From Sorex araneus (taxonomy: Eukaryota; Chordata; Mammalia; Eulipotyphla; Soricidae), in the NCBI RefSeq assembly GCF_027595985.1, contig NC_073303.1, forward strand, positions 375,870,303 through 375,934,302: a DNA stretch of 64,000 bases. Reading direction: 5' to 3'. A model generated the notes under the pieces. It was not told where the DNA came from and did no database searches. It saw nothing but the letters and a program-made list of their open reading frames with translations. This document shows positions 56,491 to 64,000 of the stretch, piece after piece (the first letter of the stretch is position 1; each line of letters starts with the position of its first letter). Made by a program: the position numbers and the translations under genes.

Positions 56491-57230
56491 CGTAACGACG
56501 ACTCAGTATCTGTCCCTTGACCCAAGGGAAGAGGTGTGCAGTCGATGCTTCTGTTCCAGGCCCATCCCTGGGTTTCAGAAAAGGACGGCTTCCAGAGAAA
56601 GGGGCAGAAATCAAACCTCAAGAGAAGGAGTGGGCAGACTCGAACCCAGAGACCAGCGGGTAGTTGGTACCGTGCGTGGCAAGGCCTGGAGCACGGCCAC
56701 GGGCAGGGGCACCTCGGCTCAAGGAAAGTTCTTGGCAGCATCTCCCCCTGCTGTGCCCAGGCACCAGGCCTGATCCTGAGAGGTGGATACTGACGTGGCC
56801 TCCACAGCAGGGGTCCGGTTGAACATTCCGGATTTTCTAGCGTTCGTGGCACCTCCAACCTCTACAGTGCTGACGTTCCAGTAGTGACACAGCAGCTCGG
56901 ACGGGATGTAGCGTAGAAGCCAACCCGTCTCGCCGAACAGAAATTTTAACACAGAAGCTGAGCTTGCAGCAGCAGCTTAGCACATGCTCAGGCAAGGACT
57001 TAATACCCCGGTGGTGCATTACAGCGATTTTCACAAATGTTCTTCTTCTGGAATTTTTTTTTTTTGGATCATTCCACTAGCCATGTAGTGGTAACAAGCA
57101 ATATACAATAAGTTATTGTGGGTCTGCTAGGGGGGCAGCCTGAGGGGTGGGTGGGAAAACGGAGGCAGTGGTGGAGGGAGGCTGACAGCCATGGTGGAAT
57201 TGGTGCTGGATTACTGAATGCCCGAAACAA
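56491..57230. other. Intergenic DNA, no gene seen
   Basis: Unique sequence; nothing supported. Confidence 0.45.
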
Positions 57231-57250
57231 CTTTGTAGACCACGGTGTTT

Positions 57251-57444
57251 TTTTTTTGTTTTTGTTTTTGTTTTTTTTTGCTTTTTGGGTCACACCCAGC
57301 GATGCACAGGGGTTACTCCTGGCTCATGCACTCAGGAATTACTCCTGGCAGTGCTCAGGGGACCATATGGGATGCTGGGAATCGAACCCGGTTCGGCTGC
57401 GTGCAAGGCAAACGCTCTACCCGCTGTGCTATTGCTCCAGCCCC
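57251..57444 (-). repeat. SOR SINE with target duplication
   Basis: TGTAGACCACGGTGTTT (57234-57250) and TGTAGACCACAGTGTTT (57445-57461) flank it, with one mismatch. Confidence 0.92.
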
Positions 57445-57477
57445 TGTAGACCACAGTGTTTGAATAAAGGTCGATTT

Positions 57478-57552
57478 AAGAAAAGAAGGAGGAGGGGGAA
57501 GAGGAGGAAGAAGAAGGAGAAGGAGAATGAGGAGAAGGAGAAGAAGAATCAC
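57478..57552. repeat. Polypurine tract (GGA/GAA)n
   Basis: About 70 bp of nearly pure purine on the plus strand. Confidence 0.9.
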
Positions 57553-57584
57553 CATGTTTTCATTTTTCCTAACTTCAGTCAGCG

Positions 57585-57745
57585 GCAGGCCACGCCCTGT
57601 GGTGCTCAGGGCTTACTCCTGGCTCTGTGCTCGGGTCACGCCTGCTGGACTTGGGCTTGGGGACCGTGTGGGTGTGGTGCCAGGGCAGCCCTGGCTCAGC
57701 ACATCCAAGACACCGCCCCGCCCACGGTGCCATTGCTCCAGCCGC
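57585..57745 (-). repeat. Old SOR-like SINE
   Basis: 'tgtggtgctcagggcttact', 'ctggctctgtgctcgggtc' and 'ggtgccattgctccagcc' trace an older reverse copy. Confidence 0.6.
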
Positions 57746-58640
57746 GTCGGGGACATGAGCTTCAAGGGTCAGGGAGACAGAAATGCCGGCTTGGGAGAAG
57801 GTGATCGGGAGTGGACTGTGACTCACTCCGTCCTCAGACAGGGAAGCTCTGACGCTCTCAAGCCCTGTAGGGCTGCCGGCTCCTTTGCTCCGTGTTCCCG
57901 TCTGCACCCACTGGTGTCAACTTCGCTCTCGAAAGCATCCCACGAGAGAAGCTAAGCGCTGTCTCTGGGCTGTCCTCTCCCTCACCCTCCCCTTAGCCGG
58001 CTCCGCCCATGGGCAGAAACCTCAGGGTCTGTTGCGTTGTCTTTTGTCTTGTCCAAAGGTGTGCAACTCCTGACTATTCTCTGGTGAGGGTGCTCGAGGC
58101 TGGATTGGATTGCTTTAAGGGGAATTTAATTTTCTCTTTTTTTTTTTCACGGTTCCTAAGGAAGTCATATTGCTCTGTTTAGAATTTAAAGAAACTTGAA
58201 GGAATCCAGAAATTTGGCAGATGCCAGCTAGTCAGAGAGATTTGAGCATATCCGTTAACAACAGTTGAAACCAAGTATTGATATTTTTCCCCCTTTTCTG
58301 CCTTACATGTTGAGATTCTTTTATGATTTCTGATTATTGGTTCTTTTAAGAAATCTACATTTGCCACGTGCGGAGTAGATCAGTTTGCCGTGTGATGGAA
58401 AGATTGCGTATGAATTCTGCCTTTGATAAAATTAATTTGTGTGAATTACTAGCTCAAGGGTATGAAATAATTTATCTGATCACACTACAGATGTCACCTT
58501 TATTAACTATGAATTGTTAGCCTTTATCATTAATTGATAGAACCTTGAATTTTACCCTTGTCATTAACCTGTTTCAGTTGACAGAATTCCTAGCGCGGGA
58601 ACATATTCTGTGGTTCTCAGAGGAAGTTAAAATTCAGGAG
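57746..58640. other. Intergenic DNA, no gene seen
   Basis: GC-moderate, then AT-rich. No gene or family recognised. Confidence 0.45.
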
Positions 58641-58647
58641 TTCTACT

Positions 58648-59010
58648 GGGCGGGGCCAAGTGATAGTACAGCAGGGAGGGCATTTTCCTGGCATGCGGCT
58701 GACCCGTGTTTGATTTCCAGCATCCCAGATGGTCTCCCGAGCACTACCAGGGTCATTCATTCTTGCTTTTTTTTTTTTTTTTTTTTTGGGTCACACCTGG
58801 CGATGCACAGGGATTACTCCTGGCTCTGCACTCAGGAATTACCCCTGGCGGTGCTCAGGGGACCATATGGGATGCTGGGATTCGAACCCGGGTCGGCCGC
58901 GTGCAAGGCAAATGCCCTACCCGCTGTGCTATCGCTCCAGCCTAGGGTCATTCATTCTTGAGTGAAAAGTGAGGGATAACCCCTGAGCATTGCTGGTGTG
59001 ACCCAATAGA
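58648..59010 (+). repeat. SOR SINE split by a younger SINE
   Basis: The head and proximal body are at 58648-58748 and the distal body at 58961-59010. The interruption carries a 17-bp duplication of the host SINE's own sequence (AGGGTCATTCATTCTTG at 58749-58765 and 58944-58960). Confidence 0.9.
58766..58943 (-). repeat. SOR SINE nested inside an older SINE
   Basis: Near-consensus reverse copy with a long T-run. It is bounded by the duplication described for its host, so it is younger than the host. Confidence 0.95.
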
Positions 59011-59590
59011 GGAGAAAAAAAAAACATTCAATGGGTCTAAATGTTCAAATAGGGTCGGGGGTGCGGGAAAATATTTAACCAAAAGGACCTGAGCGAGTGT
59101 GTGCAGGGTCCATGGGCATTCCAAGCCCTGGGTGTGTGGGGGGGGCTGTGGGGGGGCTCTCCTGAGCTAGAGGAGTTAGAACTCTAAGACGTGTCCACGA
59201 TCTGAAACCGCCATCTTCTTGCTGGCCTGCCCTTCCCAGACACACAGTGCTGACCCTCACAGCACCTGTGTCCTCTGTCCCCGCCAAACACCACTCAGCT
59301 TGGAGGTGTAGGCAAGAACTGGGAGCCACTGGTGTTGGGTCCAGCATTTGCCATGGACAAGATGCCGTGACCCAGAGGCCTCGGGGTGAAATGCTCATCG
59401 GTGAACTTCTCCCGATGGATGGACTGGACACTTATGGTGCCCTTCCCGGGAGGGCTATGTCCACCCTGGCCCATGCATCCGGGATGGCCCTGTGAAAGCA
59501 GGCGTCTGTGTAGCCAAGACCTTCCTCACCAGTGCTCAGAGCGTTTCCTGCCGTCTTTGGAACGGCGTCTGCAAGCAGCTCCAAGGAGAC
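59011..59590. other. Intergenic DNA, no gene seen
   Basis: Unique sequence; no supported feature. Confidence 0.45.
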
Positions 59591-59591
59591 A

Positions 59592-60085
59592 CTGTTAAAC
59601 CTGGCCGAGATCTCCCCAGAGGAATCACACGGACACAGATTGCGATGCAATAAGCAAAGGGCCCTTATTGCTTAGCTCACGCTGGGGCCCTCGCCCCGCA
59701 GCCTTCTCGGGACGAGAGGCCCCGAGTCTCAAAAGTGAGGGGCTTTTATACCATGGCATTATATATCAGGGACTTTCCGAGGCAGCCGGGGGATGCTGAT
59801 GGGCCGAACCCGGAGACGAGACCAGCAAGAATGAAAGCATTCAGAGAAAGGCAAGGGGGCTTCAGCCTGAGGGACGCCGGTTGAAGGAAAGAGGGCGTGG
59901 GCTTGTGAGAGGCGGGGGGCGAGAGGGGGCTGTGCAGGGACCCAGAAACAGGCTGAGAGACATCCCAGGGACGCGCGGCTTTCGTAGACAAGAGACTCCG
60001 CCATCCTGTTCACAAGGAGACCGTGAAGATGATACAGGAAGGGGATTTTCAAGGGAAGAGAGGAAAATGGACAGACAGCCTGCTA
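59592..60085 (-). mobile_element. Endogenous retrovirus LTR, probably solo
   Basis: On the minus strand there is a TATA box (complement of TTTTATA at 59744-59750). About 80 bp downstream lies a region with an imperfect palindrome around TTATTGCTTA, and the segment ends near a TGTTAAAC boundary. The layout fits a small LTR without internal genes. The ends are estimates. Confidence 0.5.
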
Positions 60086-60148
60086 CGTTTGAGAAAGGAT
60101 TTCTTTTTTTTTTACTATTATCTTTAATTAAAAAAAATTTTTTTGGGG

Positions 60149-60327
60149 GGGGGCTGGAGCGATAGCACAGCGGGTAGGGCGTTTGCCTTGCACGCGGCTG
60201 ACCCGAGTTCTAATCCCAGCATCCCATATGGTCCCCTGAGCACTGTCAGGGGTAATTCCTGAGTGAAGAGCCAGGAGTAACCCCTGTGCATCGCCAGGTG
60301 TGACCCAAGAACCAAAAAAAAAAAAAT
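60149..60327 (+). repeat. SOR SINE
   Basis: Close to the consensus, with an A tail ending just before the LTR target site. The LTR at 60343 inserted next to its tail or vice versa. Confidence 0.92.
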
Positions 60328-60342
60328 TATATAGTAGTTCAC

Positions 60343-60595
60343 TGTAGGGAGCCAGAGCACATTGCGCATGCGTGGCGGCCATGACAGAATGACCTCATAT
60401 GGGGTGATTGGCGAGAGCCAATAGATGAGCACCACGTCAGAGGCGGGGCAACCAGGCTATATAAGGACTGCCGTTACCCGGGTTGTGGTTCTTTCTCTTC
60501 GTGAGTTAACTAAATAAACGGTTGCAGAAGGATCCTCAACCCGTGTCGTCTCACTCTTTGCTGGCGAAGGGAAATCGCGACGCGGGCGACGAACA
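60343..60595 (+). mobile_element. Solo LTR of an endogenous retrovirus, with 6-bp target duplication
   Basis: The 253-bp unit starts TGTAGGGAGCC and ends GACGAACA (TG...CA). GTTCAC is duplicated at 60337-60342 and 60596-60601. Inside are a TATATAA box at 60458-60464 and AATAAA at 60513-60518, in promoter-then-polyadenylation order. A 6-bp duplication and short LTR point to class II (IAP/beta-like) retroviruses. No internal genes remain. Confidence 0.93.
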
Positions 60596-60601
60596 GTTCA
60601 C

Positions 60602-60839
60602 AATATCTGATTACATTTAATATCCAGACACAACCCCACCTCCATCACACCTTCCCACCACCACATCTTGGGTGGAGAAATGACTCCTAATTCCCTTCCG
60701 AATGCCGAGAGCGTAACGTGGGCCGAGGCCCGGGACACACAGACTCACAGTTGTGGGGGAAGAAAGAGCAGCCTCGAGGACTGTGTGGAGTGTGTTTCCG
60801 CTGTGGAGGTATTTGCTGCTGGTGATGCACATGTCTGGG
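60602..60839. other. Intergenic DNA, no gene seen
   Basis: Short unique stretch between the LTR and the next SINE. Confidence 0.5.
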
Positions 60840-60852
60840 CCGTGATGGGATT

Positions 60853-61103
60853 ATTTTTTTTCCTTATTTAATAAGGAATTTTATTATTTATATATTTTTT
60901 ATTTTATTTATTTTATTTTTTAATTTTTAATTTTTTTTTTGCTTTTTGGGTCACACCTGGCAATGCACAGGGGTCACTCCTGGCTCTGCACTCAGGAATC
61001 ACCCCTGGCGGTGCTCAGGGGACCATATGGTTTGCTGGGAATCGAACCCGGGTCGGCCACATGCAAGGCAAATGCCCTACCCGCCGTGCTATCACTCCAG
61101 CCC
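60853..61103 (-). repeat. SOR SINE with long AT-rich tail and target duplication
   Basis: CCGTGATGGGATT at 60840-60852 and 61104-61116 bounds it. About 80 bp of the insert is a TTTTA-rich expansion of the tail, so the tail is as long as half the element. Confidence 0.93.
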
Positions 61104-61210
61104 CCGTGATGGGATTCTTGAGCAATGGAGAAAGGCATGTGTAGGTTTGGTGCAGGGCACACACAGGCATTGAATCCTTATTGTTGGCTTCACAGTAAGA
61201 CCCAAAGTAG

Positions 61211-61463
61211 CACTGCACTGTAGCACTGTCGTCCCGTTGTTCATCGATTTGCCCGAGCGGGCACCAGTAACGTCTCCATTGTCAGACTTGTTGTTACTGT
61301 TTTTGGGATATCGAATATGCCACAAGTAGCTTGCCAGGCTCTGCTGTGCGGGCGGGATACTCTTGGTAGCTTGCTGGGCTCTCCGAGACGGACAGAGGAA
61401 TCGAACCCCGGTCGACCACATGCAGGGCGGATGCCCTACCCGCTGTGCTATCGCTCCAGTCCG
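61211..61463 (-). repeat. Body-swapped SINE, full length with target duplication
   Basis: AGACCCAAAGTAG near 61198-61210 and AGACCCAAATTAG near 61464-61476 flank it. The minus strand reads SOR-type head, alternative body, then CTACAGTGCAGTG. Confidence 0.88.
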
Positions 61464-61476
61464 AGACCCAAATTAG

Positions 61477-63124
61477 ACCAGAAAGAGTGGTAGTAGACTT
61501 TGGACTGGAACAAAATAAGACCTAGAGGTTGGCACAGGAGTGCGGCCGGCAAAGCCTTCCCAAGACAGCCTGTGTCCAAACAAGCCCGGGTCCAGTCAGG
61601 GCACGGGCTACCGAGGGGCCTGCTGACAGACTCTGAGGTGGTGGAGAGATCATCCAGGCGACCCGAGGGATCCAGTCTCACCTCGCCGCCCACAGACAGC
61701 CTGGCCTGGCCTGAGGCCGCCGGGGCCGGTGAGGGGAGAAGCGGCACCATGAAGTCAGGGCAGGTGACGCCTGAGGGAGACGTTTTCCTCTGGTCTGGAA
61801 CTCTCTGTGGGATGCCTCCTCTCCCGGGCGGCATTCAGATGCTTCAGACAGAGGCTATGGCTGGAGTCAGGGCCCCCTGGCGGCTGGGAGACCTCGCTTC
61901 CCTGAGCACTGGCTGAGGAGTCCACGGGGAAGTGGGGTGGGCCCCCGAGCTTCCTCTGGGATAGTTCTGGAAGAGCTGCCTCGTGCTTGGCAACAGAAGA
62001 AAGTCCAGCATCGACTTTGCCTCCCGGGATCAGGTCTCTGCAGCTTCATGTGTTTCTAGAAGCTTCCTTCGCTCTCTGCTGCTCATTTCGCCTGCCTGGC
62101 AGGCCCTGTTTGCCGAGGGCTCTGAGTGGCAGCCCCTCCCGGACTCCTTCGTGTGGGTGCTCTCGGATATTGCTTCTCCTTCCCGCTTTTATTGTCGGCG
62201 TTCAGGAGAGCCGGGCTGGCCGAGGTGCCGTAATTACAGTGACTTCCGTGAGCCGGCCTGATTGGCCCCTTTCATCTGTGCGCTGGCTGGGTTGGGGGAG
62301 GGGCCCAGGGCGGGGTGACTCACTGGGATGCTCTGCGTGTCACCAGCTCAGGGAGGGCCCTGGGAGAGGCCGCGCTGTGGCCGCGGGGTGGAGAATCTGC
62401 CCGTGCGTGCGGCTGCCTTTCCCGAGGGCTGGTAAGTAGCCCCCACGCTTCCTGTTCCTGCATCTGTTCCCTTCGACGGAGGTGACACGTGCCTCCTTTA
62501 CGCCCCGTCCCTGTGGGTATTGCCGAGATTACTTGTCACTCAGCGCAGAGCAAGAGCCTCAAGCACTGCAGAGATGTTTGCTCAGCAAAGGTCAGAGGCC
62601 GGCCTCCAACTTCCTGCCTCGTGATCGTGGCGCCTACAAGTGCAGTGACGTTCTCGGCAAGGGGACGTGTCCCAGCTCCTTCCAGAAGAATCTGACATTC
62701 ATTCCAAACCTCGAGCGCTGGATCGACTCCAGCTGGGCTCTTTCTCTGCCAGGTAACAGTCTCCCAGAATGTTCCAGATAAGCCTGAGTCACACTGTTCA
62801 TGAGTTTGGCAGCACCTGTGCATGGCGTTGTGTCGCGTCCCGCCTTCCCCCCCCGGTGTCGTGCTGGGTCCCACCTCACTCGGTCTGTCTGAACACACAG
62901 CCCTGTGTCTGGAACATTCTTGCAATGCCAGACGGAGGATCCCCGGCAAGAAGGGCTTCAAGGTGATGACCAGAGCTCGGTGTCCTCAGTGATCATTCAC
63001 CTGATGTCATGTGGGAGGGGACGGGCTCTTGTTCTCCTTCCACTCCAACCTCTACGGCATGTTAAGTTTTGTGCTTTGGTACCTCCCAATCAACCACATG
63101 GCCGGTGCTACGACTGCTCTCAGG
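61477..63124. other. Intergenic DNA, no gene seen
   Basis: Unique, moderately GC-rich. Frames of up to 150 codons (61987-62439) and 141 codons on the other strand show no domain. Confidence 0.45.
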
Positions 63125-63126
63125 TG

Positions 63127-63850
63127 ACTGAGAGTGTCAGTCTCTGAGCATGTCTGTGAGAGTGTCACAGTCTCTGAGTGTGTCTGAGAGAGTGTCACAG
63201 TCTCTGAGTGTGTCTGTGAGAGTGTCACAGTCTCTGAGTGTGTCTGAGAGAGTGTCACAGTCTCTGAGTGTGTCTGTGAGAGTGTCTCAGTCTCTGAGTG
63301 TGTCTGTGAGAGTGTCACAGTCTCTGAGTGTGTCTGAGAGAGTGTCACAGTCTCTGAGTGTGTCTGTGAGAGTGTCTCAGTCTCTGAGTGTGTCTGACAG
63401 AGTTCCTGAGCATGTCTGTGAGGCGCTTGAGGGTACCTGTGAGAGGGTCTCTGAGAGTGATGCAGTCTCTGAGGGTGTCTCGGAGAGAGTTCCTGTGAGA
63501 GTGTCCCAGTCTCTGAGGGTGTCTCTGAGAGTGTCTTGAGAGAAAGTGCCTGTGAGAGTGTCCCAGTCTCTGAGGGTGTCTCTAAGAGTATCTCTGAGAG
63601 AGAGTGCCTGTGAGAGTGCCACAGTCTCTGAGGGTGTCTCTGAAAGTGTCTGTGAGAGTGTCTGTGAGAGTGTCGCAGTCTGTGAGAGTGTCTCTGAGAG
63701 TGTCGCAGTCTGTGAGAGTGTCTGTGAGAGTGTCACAGTCTGTGAGAGTGTCTCTGAGAGTGTCTTGCGAGTGCCTGCGAGAGTGTCTGTGAGTGTCGCA
63801 GTGGGTGAGAGCATCTCTGAGAGTGTGGCAGTCTCTGAGAGTGCAGGAGC
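63127..63850. repeat. Minisatellite, 30-bp unit decaying into 12- to 24-bp variants
   Basis: From 63130 to about 63400 the unit of 30 bp (AGAGTGTCACAGTCTCTGAG plus TGTGTCTGTG or TGTGTCTGAG) alternates between two forms, giving a 60-bp higher-order period. To the right the units shorten and vary. Because 30 is a multiple of three, both strands show open repeat frames, which are not genes. Confidence 0.93.
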
Positions 63851-64000
63851 GAGACATCTTTCAGTTCTGAGGGTGTGTGGAAGGGTTACTCGGGAAAGGG
63901 AGATGCACCCATGTGGCGAGGCGGCCATGGAGGACCCCGAGGAGGGACCGGCTGGGTGTGGCAGGCTCCGGGCGCTGTGTCCTTCCCCTATTCCTGGCCT
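63851..64000. other. Intergenic edge of window
   Basis: Nothing recognised before the window ends. Confidence 0.5.

Noticed and set aside
59592-60595. A provirus between the two LTRs at 59.6-60.1 and 60.3-60.6 kb
   Set aside because: The LTRs point in opposite directions, differ in sequence, and only a SINE lies between them. No retroviral genes are present.
63127-63850. Coding repeat protein at the right edge
   Set aside because: Both strands are open only because the unit is 30 bp. The array is a minisatellite without other gene signals.

Overview
The window is mammalian nuclear DNA, most likely from a shrew (Sorex or a close soricid). I infer this from about nineteen young copies of one roughly 165 bp tRNA-derived SINE. 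It has a pol III A-box-like TAGCACAGCGGG and a B-box GGTTCGAATCC, and from memory I match it to the SOR family of shrews. A second, longer SINE shares its head but has a different body. There are no bacterial-type genes, operons or CRISPR arrays.

The only gene I can support is SOCS6 (suppressor of cytokine signalling 6), on the + strand. A CpG island with a GC-rich, GC-box-laden promoter (about 21.4-23.5 kb) holds a short non-coding first exon with a good donor at 22898. An intron of about 24 kb follows. Its acceptor at 46895 opens exon 2, which carries the last part of the 5' UTR with two short upstream ORFs, the whole 506-residue reading frame (46998-48518) and a 3' UTR of about 3.5 kb ending near 52055. 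The protein keeps the conserved N-terminus, the SH2 domain and the SOCS box. The central linker has drifted to Gly/Pro/Ala/acidic low complexity, in line with extreme GC pressure: all 152 codons of the SH2-SOCS part end in G or C.

Layout. 1-21 kb: AT-rich intergenic DNA with SINEs, two ERV LTRs (3.35-4.1 and 6.4-7.0 kb), microsatellites and L1-like 3' ends. A relic of an ancient CR1/L3-type LINE at 5.85-6.33 kb still spells reverse-transcriptase motifs. 21.4-23.5 kb: SOCS6 promoter island. 23-46.9 kb: very GC-rich intron 1 with minisatellites, notably a 15-copy 78/76-bp array at 41685-42842 with higher-order structure. It also holds AT-rich islands, a few SINEs and old L1 pieces. 46.9-52.1 kb: SOCS6 exon 2. 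52.2-64 kb: intergenic DNA with an L1-like insertion flanked by a 13-bp target duplication, many SINEs (one nested inside another), two LTRs (one a solo LTR with a 6-bp target duplication) and a 30-bp minisatellite of about 720 bp at the right edge.

Most long open frames between 12 and 49 kb come from stop-codon depletion in GC-rich or tandemly repeated DNA and are not called as genes. I found no undescribed multi-gene system. The best leads are the GC-saturated SOCS6, the higher-order minisatellite in its intron, the ATGA-overlapping upstream ORF, the body-swapped SINE and the preserved CR1/L3 relic.
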